43,049 bases of DNA from a virus. The stretch is from the IMG/VR virus record IMGVR_UViG_3300006751_000025, positions 1 through 43,049 of that record, one strand, 5' to 3'. The position numbers and the translations under genes were made by a program. Below are positions 5,897 through 14,571 of this stretch, piece by piece; within the stretch, counting starts at the first letter, position 1; every line of letters starts with the position of its first letter. Under the pieces are notes generated by a model. It worked only from the letters and a program-made list of their open reading frames with translations. It did not search any database and was not told the DNA's origin.

Positions 5897-5916
5897 GAGA
5901 GGAGAGGAGAGGAGAA
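5897..5916 (+). repeat. GAGAG pentamer tandem repeat
   Basis: Three perfect GAGAG units followed by GAGAA. The purine run resembles repeated Shine-Dalgarno cores, but only a 19-codon frame (ATG at 5895) starts there, so I do not call a gene. Confidence 0.6.
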
Positions 5917-6113
5917 CTGTTGTTGTTTCTCTTTGTTGTCCACCAATGATGTAAAGGATTCACCCGTACCACAGGGCTAACAAGAGACTAGAGCCTTGAA
6001 AGCACGTCTGTCAAATCTAATTTATAAGTCCCTGTTATTGCTAGACCCGCAGCAGTCGAATATGCTTGACAGGAATCCTAGATCTACCCCTTTTCTGACC
6101 CATAACCCAGGGG

Positions 6114-6132
6114 TAACGTGAGGCTAACGTTA
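6114..6132 (+). promoter_or_regulatory. RBS hairpin / TAACGT element at first late gene
   Basis: TAACGT (6114-6119) and ACGTTA (6127-6132) form a 6-bp stem around a 7-base loop that contains GAGG, the Shine-Dalgarno of the gene starting at 6132; the A of its ATG is the last base of the stem. As DNA the element is TAACGT-N5-TAACGTTA, and the same 19-bp pattern recurs inside the initiator gene (37901-37919). It could be a translational control hairpin, a protein binding site, or both. Confidence 0.55.
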
Positions 6133-6518
6133 TGAGTGATGGACTGGATAAGTGGCGTAAGTGGCCCTCTGCACCTGAGGAAGAGCGGCCTAAGGCTCTC
6201 TACGTGAATGAGGGTTTGCCTGAGGTGGTGACTGACTGGTTGCGCGAGGAGCGTGGGTGGAAGGTGGTGGATGTCCGGGTGATGCCCAACCGTTCCGATG
6301 GTGACCGGGCTGAGAGTGTGAAGGCTTTTCTGGAGGGGGTACGGTGTGGTTCCATCGAGGCCAGTAAGGATCTCCTGAGATATATAGAGCTTGAAGCGCG
6401 CATCTGTGGTTTGTTGTCGAACAAGCAGCGAGCAGATGATATGGTGCCAAAAGTGGAGGGAGACACTCTTGAGCAGATTCTCGACTTCGGAAAAGGAAAA
6501 CGACAGAAAGCAAGTTGA
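6132..6518 (+). CDS. Putative terminase small subunit, 128 aa
   Basis: This is the first gene of the rightward late block, three genes upstream of the large terminase. The N-terminal half is charged and variable. The C-terminal half contains SKDLLRYIELEARICGLLS (about residues 78-96), of the kind seen near the end of many small terminases ('..RYLELEGRLLGL..'), followed by a linker and a basic tail (FGKGKRQKAS). A DNA-binding helix-turn-helix is not obvious to me, so the call rests on position and this helix. The start is the ATG at 6132, whose RBS is inside a hairpin. The 3' end overlaps the next small gene. Confidence 0.5.
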   Translation: MSDGLDKWRKWPSAPEEERPKALYVNEGLPEVVTDWLREERGWKVVDVRVMPNRSDGDRAESVKAFLEGVRCGSIEASKDLLRYIELEARICGLLSNKQRADDMVPKVEGDTLEQILDFGKGKRQKAS

Positions 6519-6594
6519 GCTTGCTAAGAAGATTTATGACCCTGTGCTTGCCCTGCTCAAGGAGCTGCAAGAACAGAACGAGGAGCAGGACTGA
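6469..6594 (+). CDS. Small coupled protein, 41 aa
   Basis: A TTG at 6469 follows GGAGGG by eight bases and opens a 41-codon frame whose last 30 residues (SEKENDRKQVELAKKIYDPVLALLKELQEQNEEQD region) form a charged amphipathic helix. The stop TGA overlaps the ATG of the next gene (TGATG), which supports real translation. It overlaps the 3' end of the putative small terminase in the +1 frame. A frameshift product joining the two is the alternative, since an A-rich stretch (GGAAAAGGAAAAC) lies at the overlap. Confidence 0.45.
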   Translation: MSRFSTSEKENDRKQVELAKKIYDPVLALLKELQEQNEEQD

Positions 6595-6974
6595 TGGCGG
6601 ATTATGCAAAGCTACACATCAAGGGTTTGGTTTCAAAGAACTCTGACTACTCTGACCCAAGGGTTTCCTTGGCCCCGTCTGCCTACACCCTGACGCCAGA
6701 CGAGTACCTGCACATGGAGCTGAACTGCGACACGGATGGGGAGATCATCAAGACTGATCGCTTCGATGGTGGCGTAACGCTCTGTGTCATTAAGAACAAT
6801 GACTCAGCGATTGTTGTGACCGCCCAGTTTAACACAGCGGCAGACACTGATGTTGACGTGGCTATTCCCGCTGGTGGGATTTTCGTGACTCCTGACTTTG
6901 CCTACGCTGGTGACCTAACACTTACATCAGCAAGCGGTGAGCCTGAGTGTGAAATTCTGATTATCGGCACTTGA
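6594..6974 (+). CDS. Beta-rich hypothetical protein, 126 aa
   Basis: The product (MADYAKLHIKGLVSKNS...) consists mainly of short beta strands (GGVTLCVIKNNDSAIVVTAQFN, TDVDVAIPAGGIFVTPDFAYAGDLTLTS, CEILIIG) with no signal peptide and an acidic composition. Its style resembles small capsid decoration or virion accessory proteins, and similar small beta proteins follow the capsid gene (17193, 17675) and the large internal protein (30618). No family is recognised. It is translationally coupled to both neighbours: its ATG overlaps the upstream stop, and the terminase gene starts one base after its own stop. Confidence 0.6.
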   Translation: MADYAKLHIKGLVSKNSDYSDPRVSLAPSAYTLTPDEYLHMELNCDTDGEIIKTDRFDGGVTLCVIKNNDSAIVVTAQFNTAADTDVDVAIPAGGIFVTPDFAYAGDLTLTSASGEPECEILIIGT

Positions 6975-6975
6975 G

Positions 6976-8856
6976 ATGGATGACCGCGAAGTACTGGCGC
7001 GAGCTGACCAGATACTGCGGATGGCTGACATCAAGCCGGAGCAGCTGACTGTTGATAACTTCTTTGGCTATGCCGAGAAGGTGTCCGACTGCATCCGAGA
7101 TTGGCCTCAGAGGAAGAAAGACGAGACTCCCTGGCTCATGGACTGGGCACAGCGGTTTCGTGGCTTATACGACAATTTCGAGCGAATCGTGGCTGCTGAC
7201 CCGATGATCCTCTACCGGCCAGCTAACCGAGCATCCCAGGAGTTCCACTCATCGAATGCTTTCATCCGCTACTTTCGAGCCGGGAACCGAACATCCAAGA
7301 CTCAGTCCGGTTATGCGGAGCACTACTTCGTCACCACTGAGCAGCACAAGTGGCGATACTTCCCTACAGGGCCACACAGTACATTTATCGTAGGAGTTAA
7401 CTTCTCAAAGTACTGCCCCAGTGTGTTCGAGAAGAAGTTCCTAACGGGGGAGCAAGGGAACCCATTGAGCCCCATGTTTCCTCAAGGGGGGAAATGGCTC
7501 CATCGATACGACGAGCGCAGGCACGAAATTCAGATTGCTTGCCCTAGGTGTGCGAATGCAGGTAAGGCTGCCACCTGTCCCCACACCAAAAGCACTATCA
7601 GACTTTTCTCTGACACAGAGGGCTGGGAAGTGTTGCAGGGCGGGGCGTATATCCTGGGGCACTTTGATGAGCACATCGGTGAGGACTTCTTTAACGAGAG
7701 TATCCAGCGCTTGCAGACTGCGGGGCGCTCTTCGTGCCTTGTCGTAACGGGCACACCCCTTCATGGTCATGATGCTTGGGAGCACCGACGTCTGACAAAG
7801 GTTTTTCTAGAAGGCCCGCCCGCGAACCGAATCAGCCCTGAAGACGCAAACAGTGCGCCGTTTGTTAGCTTGCATGAGATTGACCAGTTCGAAGCTGGTT
7901 TGGTCCCGCACGAGCGGATTCGAATGTCCATGAAGATTATGGATGAGTTCGAGGTGGAGTCCCGTGTCTATGGTCGACCTGCTCCCCTTGCTAAGAATCC
8001 TGTGTTCAACCGGCGGGTGTTGGCTGAGATGCGTAAGGACTCGAAGGACCCTCGGCGTGGAAACCTTCGGGTTGAGAGCGACACCTTGATCACAGAAGTG
8101 GTAGACGCCACCAGGTTCGGGTATCATGAATGTGGCGATGGACCGCTTCGGGTCTGGCAACCTCCCGAACCAGGCCAGCAGTACATCGTTTCCGTTGACA
8201 CCGCTAAGGGATTAGCTGGTGGAGACGCCAGCTGTGCCTCTGTGCTTAAGGTTGCTGGTAGCCAGCTTTCCCCAAGGCTGTCGCTAGTTGCTCAGTGGCA
8301 CGGCTGGATTAACCCCCTCATGTATGCCGAGGAAGTGTTTAAGCTCGCCGTTTGGTACAACAGCGCTCTTGCTGTCATAGAATTGACAGGTGGCTATGGC
8401 GAGGCAGTAATGCTTCGAATGCGGCAGGACTTCTGTTACTGGAACATGTTTCGCGACGAGACGAACCACGCGCAGGCAGAGCACAGCATGGATAGCCGGT
8501 ATGGTGTTGAGACGAACATTAGAACCAAGCCATTCATGGTTGCGGCGCTTCAGCAGTTCGTAAATGACCGTGCGGTTGACATATGGTGCGAGGCAACGAT
8601 TAGCGAGATGGTGGCGTTTGAGCAGGAGCGAACCCAGTCAGGTCTCACCACTCGTTTTCGAGGGGTGGGTGGCTCACATGATGACCGGGTAATGAGCCTT
8701 GTCATCGGAGCTTCCGTGGCGTTATCATCACAGACATTGGACTTCTCTCAGAGAATTGAGCAGCCCGACATCGAAGGGCAGTATGATCAGGAGTGGTTAA
8801 AGATCCACAAGGAGATTCGCAGCGATGCGGAAGTGGACCCCTTTGACTTCAACTAG
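6976..8856 (+). CDS. terL: Terminase large subunit, 626 aa
   Basis: This is the DNA-packaging motor: an ATPase that drives DNA into the procapsid and a nuclease that cuts the concatemer. The N-terminal ATPase shows a Walker A loop AGNRTSKT (about 102-109; Ser replaces the usual Gly of GNRTGKT) and a Walker B YILGHFDE (about 225-232). A CPRC...CPH group (189-203) between them may bind zinc. The C-terminal nuclease begins at SVDTA (D408) with KGLAGGD after it, followed by an AVIELTGGYGEA strand and a terminal SHDDRVMSLVIGASVAL segment carrying the last acidic residues. 626 aa is within the normal range. It starts at the ATG one base after the preceding stop; no clear Shine-Dalgarno, so coupling is likely. 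Confidence 0.93.
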   Translation: MDDREVLARADQILRMADIKPEQLTVDNFFGYAEKVSDCIRDWPQRKKDETPWLMDWAQRFRGLYDNFERIVAADPMILYRPANRASQEFHSSNAFIRYFRAGNRTSKTQSGYAEHYFVTTEQHKWRYFPTGPHSTFIVGVNFSKYCPSVFEKKFLTGEQGNPLSPMFPQGGKWLHRYDERRHEIQIACPRCANAGKAATCPHTKSTIRLFSDTEGWEVLQGGAYILGHFDEHIGEDFFNESIQRLQTAGRSSCLVVTGTPLHGHDAWEHRRLTKVFLEGPPANRISPEDANSAPFVSLHEIDQFEAGLVPHERIRMSMKIMDEFEVESRVYGRPAPLAKNPVFNRRVLAEMRKDSKDPRRGNLRVESDTLITEVVDATRFGYHECGDGPLRVWQPPEPGQQYIVSVDTAKGLAGGDASCASVLKVAGSQLSPRLSLVAQWHGWINPLMYAEEVFKLAVWYNSALAVIELTGGYGEAVMLRMRQDFCYWNMFRDETNHAQAEHSMDSRYGVETNIRTKPFMVAALQQFVNDRAVDIWCEATISEMVAFEQERTQSGLTTRFRGVGGSHDDRVMSLVIGASVALSSQTLDFSQRIEQPDIEGQYDQEWLKIHKEIRSDAEVDPFDFN

Positions 8857-8864
8857 GAGGCGAG

Positions 8865-9194
8865 ATGGAACCGGGACTGATAATTCTGTCGGGCGGAATG
8901 ATGGTGATGACAGCTCTCGCCATGGTCTCCCTATTCAAGACTCAAGGCATTCTGAGGGAGCTACACCGCGATCATGTGGGAATCATAAACAATGCAATGA
9001 TTCACCTCAAGGCTCAGAATGCCCACGAAGCTGCCGAAGCAAAGGCACTCGAAAAAGAAACCGACGTCAGGATTGAGATGCTCAAAGACGCAATGCGTCA
9101 AGAGCAAGAGGCTGTTGAGAAGCTCGACGAGCCCCGGTTTGTTAAGACCGAGGGCGGTAACACGATTGATATGCGAGATTACGAACTGGTCTAG
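8865..9194 (+). CDS. Single-pass membrane protein with coiled coil, 109 aa
   Basis: GGAGG precedes the ATG at 8865. Residues 4-25 (GLIILSGGMMVMTALAMVSLF) form a membrane helix; residues 35-90 are a charged, heptad-rich helix (HEAAEAKALEKETDVRIEMLKDAMRQEQEAVEKL). The layout (N-terminal anchor plus coiled coil) is that of i-spanins, but the gene lies between terminase and the structural genes, far from the endolysin, so a virion or assembly role is equally possible. No family recognised. Confidence 0.6.
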   Translation: MEPGLIILSGGMMVMTALAMVSLFKTQGILRELHRDHVGIINNAMIHLKAQNAHEAAEAKALEKETDVRIEMLKDAMRQEQEAVEKLDEPRFVKTEGGNTIDMRDYELV

Positions 9195-9203
9195 GAGAAG
9201 AAG

Positions 9204-11897
9204 ATGGCGAGCAATTTTGACGAATGGCTATACTCTCATTACGGAACCACCCCACCACCCTCAATGCACCTGAGTCCGCAAGGCGCCCCCTCAATGTATC
9301 AGTTCGAGGGGCTTGGGCCTGAGTCCATTCCAACTCCGCAGCAATACGCCCAAGCGCAGGCCGCTGGGCAGGCTCTCAGGAATCCCCCCGTTGGACCCGA
9401 TGGGATGTTTCCAATGAGTCCCGGCTCAGAGGAGATGAAGCGGCTTGAGCACATGCAGAACTACCCGTGGCACTACGGCATGGGTGAGCGACCACAGGCA
9501 CCAGCACAACAGGTGCCGCAGATGCCACAGGGTCAAGAGGATGCGCTGCGTCAACAGCTGGGAGCTATGCAGTTCAACCAGTACCCAGAGATGCAGGCTC
9601 GTGGGCCAGACGAGTCGTTTCCGTCAGACATTGCCCCTCAGGATTATGCTCAGATTCGAGACATGACTGCGCAGGCCTACATGGAAGGAGGGACCGCGAT
9701 GCCGGCGACTTACCGCATGTGGTACGGGCCCGATGCTCCAGCACCACAGCCCCCGGCCAACCTGGACCAAGAGGCAAGCCAAGGAGCGGCCCGGCATCAG
9801 GCAGAGATGGCTGCCATGCAGCCCGCTATTCCGGGCGGAGCCCAGTTGGGCGGTCAGCAAGGAGCACCTGAGGAAATTTGGTGGCAGAACTACAACGCGC
9901 TGCCCGATCCCGCCCAGGGGTATCTGCCAAATGTTAATTGGGAACACCCTCTGTCCAAACACAACATGGTTGATCTTCCGAGACAGAAACAGCAAGAGGA
10001 ATTCATTGCGGCCTTTGGTCAACCACCATCGCCTGGCAATCAAAACCTTGCGCAGATTCGAAACGAGATGACTGGTCGTGATTACGGTCTGTATGGGGAT
10101 TATGACCAGGCGACACAGGACATGCTTACAGCTCTTTCTGGACCTGGGGCGGAGGCATACAAAGCTGCCTTACCTGGGGCGGAGGACCAGTTTCTTTATG
10201 GAACAATAGATTCACCGGATGCACCTGCGGGTGCATTGCCACCCCCGGCGGATCCTGGGATCCCACCTGCACCCACGCCAGCACCCCCACCACTGACCCC
10301 GCCAGGGGTGGCGGCTGCGCCGCCAAGCACCACTCCTCCGGAGTGGGCTTATTTGGATACGGCTGTACCCGGACAGCAGGCCAAGTTTACGCCAGACATG
10401 GCGGAAGCCATTGAGCGAATGCAGATTCAAGCCCGGATGGCTGGTGTTCCAATTGAGATTACCGGCCCCTTGTCTGGCGCCAGGACTCCTGAGGAAATTG
10501 CAGAGCTTCAGAGAAGACACGCACTACCGCCAACAGACCCTGAGTACTCCAAGTTCGCAGCTGACCCAACGGGGCGACACACTGAGTCTGGTGGTTATAC
10601 TGGCGTTGATTTTATCGTTAGGGACAGCCCCGATAGCCCGCAATCCCAGTTCCTTGAAGAGCATGGTGGGCAGTTTGGGCTCTTTCCTGCGTATAAAAAA
10701 GGGGGCGAGCACCCGCACTACCACCACTATGGCTGGGATAGTGCGAAATGGACCGATAATCCCTATGCTGACTCGATGGGAGAGCCGGCTGGCTCCGCAA
10801 GCGCGCCGATGGACGGCGGGTCTTCGACCATGGCCCCGGAAATGCCGCCCGAAGTTGCGGCAACACCACTCAGTGCCCAGTCGGGGGGCGCTTCGGAAGA
10901 TATGGGCCTAGATTTGGTCCCAATTCCGGGGAGAATGAGCGAAACGAGCGGCAAGGACCGGCTCTATGCGCAGCTTATGGGTGACCCAAACGTTCCAATG
11001 GACCAGGTTCAGCAACTTATAAGCGCTTCAGAGGCACCTCTGCCTAGTCGTCTGGGTGTTGTTGAGTCGGGAATGGCCCAGGAAAGGGCCCTTGGATTAG
11101 ACACTGGTGATATCATCTCGTCCCCGGAGGAAGCTCCGGGTGGTACCTGGGAGAGTGGTGTTATGGGCGACGTGGGTCGAACCCTTGCACATCAAAGGTT
11201 CCTCGATGAGCAGATGCAACCCTATGAGTTTGCCGGCATTCAGCCACCAGCAGAACTTTCTCGCCAGGTAGAGCAGGCAGACCGCAGGGCGGAGCGGGTA
11301 AGAAAGGGTGCCCAGGAGTGGGACAGTGATATCCGTGAACGTGTTCGCCGACTCCGCGTTATAGCCAATCAACTGTCTACTGACCGGGGGATTGCTCGTC
11401 GATCGGAGTTCACCGACCGGCGAACCCAGGACGCAGAGTCCCTGTTCGGCTCGCTTCCCAGTGTTGAGTCCGTAAGGCCAGCTCAGCAGGAGCCCTTGAG
11501 CAAGAAGGGTGGCCTGGCCCCCCGGCAGTTCCGGGAAGCCGTCGCCGCCATGGACAAGGAGATTACCGAACTCACCAGGAACCTGCCGCTGGAGAGTGCT
11601 CTTCGTGGACAGCTTGAGACCCTTAATCGAAGAGTTCAGAGAACCCCAAGCCCAGACGAGCGGGCCCCAAGAGAGGTTCCGGGAATCACGGAGGCGGATG
11701 CATACTCGGGTCAGGCTCGAAGTGCTCGCTCGAAGCTCAGCAGATTCACGGAGGTCTATGAGCTTAATCAGGTCCTTGACCGGTACGAGGCGTGGATGGA
11801 TAGGGTTCAGGCCGTTAGCCGCAAGGTAAAGCCTCGCCGGTCCCGGTCCAAGAGGATTGGCCGCCAGACAAGAATTAACATCTCGAAAAGGAAGTGA
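9204..11897 (+). CDS. Large Pro/Gln-rich virion protein with M15-like peptidase region, 897 aa
   Basis: Residues 1-380 are Pro-, Gln-, Gly- and Met-rich and probably flexible. About residues 395-515 look like a zinc peptidase of M15 (VanY-like) type: PIEITGPLSGARTPEE, then GRHT...GVDF (H459 and D469) and a final EHPHYHHYGWD cluster (H503-H508) supplying the third ligand. The spacing between H459 and D469 is three residues longer than the usual SxHxxGxAxD, so activity is uncertain. Residues 690-897 are charged and helical and end in a strongly basic tail (KVKPRRSRSKRIGRQ). I infer an internal virion or ejection protein that could open peptidoglycan at entry. GGAGAAG precedes the ATG. Confidence 0.6.
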   Translation: MASNFDEWLYSHYGTTPPPSMHLSPQGAPSMYQFEGLGPESIPTPQQYAQAQAAGQALRNPPVGPDGMFPMSPGSEEMKRLEHMQNYPWHYGMGERPQAPAQQVPQMPQGQEDALRQQLGAMQFNQYPEMQARGPDESFPSDIAPQDYAQIRDMTAQAYMEGGTAMPATYRMWYGPDAPAPQPPANLDQEASQGAARHQAEMAAMQPAIPGGAQLGGQQGAPEEIWWQNYNALPDPAQGYLPNVNWEHPLSKHNMVDLPRQKQQEEFIAAFGQPPSPGNQNLAQIRNEMTGRDYGLYGDYDQATQDMLTALSGPGAEAYKAALPGAEDQFLYGTIDSPDAPAGALPPPADPGIPPAPTPAPPPLTPPGVAAAPPSTTPPEWAYLDTAVPGQQAKFTPDMAEAIERMQIQARMAGVPIEITGPLSGARTPEEIAELQRRHALPPTDPEYSKFAADPTGRHTESGGYTGVDFIVRDSPDSPQSQFLEEHGGQFGLFPAYKKGGEHPHYHHYGWDSAKWTDNPYADSMGEPAGSASAPMDGGSSTMAPEMPPEVAATPLSAQSGGASEDMGLDLVPIPGRMSETSGKDRLYAQLMGDPNVPMDQVQQLISASEAPLPSRLGVVESGMAQERALGLDTGDIISSPEEAPGGTWESGVMGDVGRTLAHQRFLDEQMQPYEFAGIQPPAELSRQVEQADRRAERVRKGAQEWDSDIRERVRRLRVIANQLSTDRGIARRSEFTDRRTQDAESLFGSLPSVESVRPAQQEPLSKKGGLAPRQFREAVAAMDKEITELTRNLPLESALRGQLETLNRRVQRTPSPDERAPREVPGITEADAYSGQARSARSKLSRFTEVYELNQVLDRYEAWMDRVQAVSRKVKPRRSRSKRIGRQTRINISKRK

Positions 11898-11900
11898 GAT

Positions 11901-12224
11901 ATGCCTTACTTGGACTCAATTGGTCAGCCTGCCGGTTATGGCAATAACCCATATGGCAACCTTCAGGTTGAAGACACGTTTGGGGATGTGGTTAACCCTG
12001 TTACTGAGGGGGACTTTATGCCCATGCCGGGCATGGTTGAGCCGACAATGCAGCCGCCACCTGGCCCCCTTGGCGGGGGAGTGGTTCCTGGTATGGTTGA
12101 CCCAGTGCAGGAACGCGAGGAGAAGAAGCAAGTGTCTCGCGTTGAGGCTATGAACCGCATGATAAATTCGATGGTTTTTGCCAACAGAAATGCCGAAGGC
12201 GGCAGGGGTAAGGGAGGCATGTAA
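11901..12224 (+). CDS. Small Pro/Gly-rich protein before the portal, 107 aa
   Basis: The gene starts four bases after the large upstream gene and its stop overlaps the portal start (TAATG). The N-terminal 70 residues are Gly-, Pro-, Asn- and Met-rich (PPPGPLGGGVVPGMVDP); a helical segment EREEKKQVSRVEAMNRMINSMVFANRN and a Gly/Lys tail follow. There is no recognised domain. The composition matches the other low-complexity virion proteins here, and the coupling suggests expression in step with the portal. Confidence 0.65.
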   Translation: MPYLDSIGQPAGYGNNPYGNLQVEDTFGDVVNPVTEGDFMPMPGMVEPTMQPPPGPLGGGVVPGMVDPVQEREEKKQVSRVEAMNRMINSMVFANRNAEGGRGKGGM

Positions 12225-14530
12225 TGCCGCAGGACGCTGAGAGTACGGACTTTGCAGGGATTCTGGAAGGATATACTGAGCCGGAATTCTACGACCAGCC
12301 GGAAGATCTTGAGAAGCTTTCCAAGAAGCTGAGGGACTGGTTCGTTAAGGCGCATGAGTCTCGGCAAACATATGAGCGGGACTGGGAGCTTTATCGCCTA
12401 TACCTCAAGGGTGACCAGTTGGTTGTTCGGCACAAGGACACGGGAGAGGTTGTTAGGCTTACCTCCGAGGACTCGAAAAGATTACGTAGTGTAAACAACG
12501 TGTTGCGACCGACCGCACGTTCGCTTGTTGGTAAGTTAACGCGAAGTATTCCAACCTGTGTGGTTCTTCCTGCAACAGATGACCTGGAGGAGCAGCACGG
12601 TTCTCGTGCGGCTTCAGCGTTTTTGCAGTACCTTCGTCGCAAAGAAGATCTCGACATCAAATACCTGGACCTGAATAACAAGCTTCCATGGGCGGGTAAC
12701 TCGTTTCTCCAGGTATCGTGGGATAACACAGCCGGCAAGGATATCGCCTATTGCGATGTTTGTGACTATTACGACTACGAAGAAGACTCCGTTGGTAGCA
12801 TGTGTCCTCAGTGTGAGATGCAGCGACAGCAGGAAATCATGCTTCTTGAGCAGCAGAGAATGGCCCAGGTTGCAGCAGTCGAGGGTGCTTACGCAGCGGG
12901 GGCCCCACCGCAACCCATGGCTCCACCACAGCCCCAGCAGCTAGGACCACTCCCTCCAGACATGGACCCGCCTGAGCTAATGCCGGCCAATGAGGGGGAT
13001 GTTCGTGTCCATGTCCGAGATCCTCGCGATGTGTTTATTGACCCAGGCGCGGAAAGCATCAAGCAGGCACAGGTCATTTGCTTGCGGGAGGTTGTTCCTG
13101 TTTCGGTTGCACGTCAGAGGTTTCCGGAGTTCGGGGACGTCATTCACAGCGAGGACAGCATCACGACGGATAGAACCGCCGAGGTTCGGTATAACTCTGT
13201 TGACAGCTATGGCGAGATAGATAGCCTGGATGACCATTGCTATGTCTTCGAGTTTCACGAGGGGCCGACGCACGACTATCCCAAGGGTCGCTGCGTCTGG
13301 ATGATTAACGATACCATCGTCCGTATGGTTGACTCTCCTTACTTTGAGTTCAATCGCCTACCGTTTTTTCATTTTGGCTTCGACATGAATGACGGGGAGT
13401 TCTGGAGAGAGCCATTCTGCGCCCAGGCGTGGCACCGTCAGCGCGAGATCAACCAGATTGAAACGCAGATAAGGGAGCACGTAGAGCTTCTTCTTCGCCC
13501 GAAGTTCTTCAAGGCCATCGGCTCCAGGATTACGTCGGATGAGCTATCGGCAACATCAGCCCAGGTGGTTAGCTATAACCCGGCTGCTGGGCGAAACTAT
13601 TTCGAAACGCCACCACCCGTTCCTCAGGATGTGTTTCGACGCAATGCGCAATTGTCTGCTGACATCAGGCAGCAGGCAGCGGTCACTGACCAGGAGGCTG
13701 GCATTAGCATGTCAGACCCGAACGGCAGGGCTATGGCCATCATCGAGGCGGAGGCGGACCAGCAGGTTGGGCCTATCCTTATGAGGAACAACAGCGAGTG
13801 GCGAGAGATGCACAGGTGTGCGCTCATGCTTGTTCAGCAGTTTTACCACCCTCAGCGAAAGTTTTTGACTGCGGGTCCCGATGGGATGCAGACGTACAGC
13901 TTTGACGAGATTCGATTAACCCCTGGGTTTGACGTTCAGATTGAGCAGGAAGACGGCCTAAGTCGTAACCCTGCCGTTCGCCTGACTCAGGCAATGGACC
14001 TGCTCAACGCTGGTGTGTTTATGGACCCTGCGACAGGGGTTCCCGACATGAAGGCGTTCATGCGTCACGCAAAGGTTCGGCTGCCTCAAACAGGATACAA
14101 TGTTGAGGCAACCGAAAGGTCAGTGGCTTCTAGTCTTCCGTACATTATGGAGCGGGGCGGAGAGCATATCCCCGCTGTTGAGGATGACCCCCAGATTTTC
14201 GCCGAGGAGCTTCTCGGGTGGCTGCGCGGACCAGGACGCCGCGCTTCTCCTGAGCTTAAGCAAAGAGTGCGCGATCTTTGGATGTTCTACGTCTCGTGGG
14301 CCATGGATGGCTCGCCTCCCGGCGCAATTGATGGGATAGGGCAGCAGATGGGGGGCCCAGGTGTTGGAGGGCCCGATCAATCTGCGCCAGGGGGCTCCGC
14401 CAATAACCCAGGCCGCATGGGCACAAGCATGACTAGTGGCTCTATTTCAGACCAAGCCGGAGCCCAGGTCGGTCAGGCTGACAGGGTGGCAGAAACCACT
14501 GCCAGGGTTCAGCAGAACCGAGAAGGCTAG
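12224..14530 (+). CDS. Portal protein, 768 aa
   Basis: The portal forms the dodecameric ring at the capsid vertex through which DNA enters and leaves. The N-terminal part (LEKLSKKLRDWFVKAHESRQTYERDWELYRLYLKGDQ, then SVNNVLRPTARSLVGKLTRSIPTCVV) and the later RDPRDVFIDPGA, CYVFEFHEGPT, FFHFGFDMNDGEFWREPFCAQAWHRQREINQIETQIREHVELLLRPK fit large podovirus-type portals. Two CxxC groups (YCDVC and MCPQC, roughly 176-196) flank an acidic stretch and may form a zinc finger. A Gln/Pro-rich insert follows, and the C-terminal 60 residues are Gly/Gln-rich. At 768 aa it is on the long side, in part because of these additions. It lies between the terminase and scaffold as usual. Confidence 0.9.
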   Translation: MPQDAESTDFAGILEGYTEPEFYDQPEDLEKLSKKLRDWFVKAHESRQTYERDWELYRLYLKGDQLVVRHKDTGEVVRLTSEDSKRLRSVNNVLRPTARSLVGKLTRSIPTCVVLPATDDLEEQHGSRAASAFLQYLRRKEDLDIKYLDLNNKLPWAGNSFLQVSWDNTAGKDIAYCDVCDYYDYEEDSVGSMCPQCEMQRQQEIMLLEQQRMAQVAAVEGAYAAGAPPQPMAPPQPQQLGPLPPDMDPPELMPANEGDVRVHVRDPRDVFIDPGAESIKQAQVICLREVVPVSVARQRFPEFGDVIHSEDSITTDRTAEVRYNSVDSYGEIDSLDDHCYVFEFHEGPTHDYPKGRCVWMINDTIVRMVDSPYFEFNRLPFFHFGFDMNDGEFWREPFCAQAWHRQREINQIETQIREHVELLLRPKFFKAIGSRITSDELSATSAQVVSYNPAAGRNYFETPPPVPQDVFRRNAQLSADIRQQAAVTDQEAGISMSDPNGRAMAIIEAEADQQVGPILMRNNSEWREMHRCALMLVQQFYHPQRKFLTAGPDGMQTYSFDEIRLTPGFDVQIEQEDGLSRNPAVRLTQAMDLLNAGVFMDPATGVPDMKAFMRHAKVRLPQTGYNVEATERSVASSLPYIMERGGEHIPAVEDDPQIFAEELLGWLRGPGRRASPELKQRVRDLWMFYVSWAMDGSPPGAIDGIGQQMGGPGVGGPDQSAPGGSANNPGRMGTSMTSGSISDQAGAQVGQADRVAETTARVQQNREG

Positions 14531-14550
14531 GTGCGTTATAAAAACAACTT

Positions 14551-14571
14551 TGGTCCTACTTCCTAGGACCA
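14551..14571 (+). terminator. Hairpin after the portal gene
   Basis: TGGTCCTA (14551-14558) and TAGGACCA (14564-14571) pair perfectly around a 5-base loop, 20 bases after the portal stop. No T-run follows, so it is a terminator only if factors help; mRNA 3'-end protection is an alternative. Confidence 0.45.

Larger units (their letters stand above)
5283..6131. other. Divergent control region, 849 bp without a convincing gene
   Basis: This gap separates the leftward early block from the rightward late block. It holds the structured segment (5433-5507), three or more kinds of inverted repeat, a TGAGA/TCTCA array (5707-5769), a G-rich tract (5805-5855), a GAGAG pentamer repeat (5897-5916) and the RBS hairpin of the first late gene. 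Promoters must lie here. TTGACA boxes occur at 5648-5653 and 6066-6071 but neither has a good -10 at 16-18 bp. A weak leftward candidate (TTACAT, 16 bp, TATGCT) is centred near 5540. I could not settle either promoter by eye. Confidence 0.7.

Noticed and set aside
5736-5972. Leftward 78-codon frame across the operator array and G-rich tract
   Set aside because: GTG start without ribosome-binding site, Pro/Arg/Ser-biased composition that only mirrors the G-rich DNA, and it would cover the operators.
7441-7785. Leftward 114-codon frame inside the large terminase gene
   Set aside because: It lies wholly within a well-supported gene and has no ribosome-binding site or protein-like composition.
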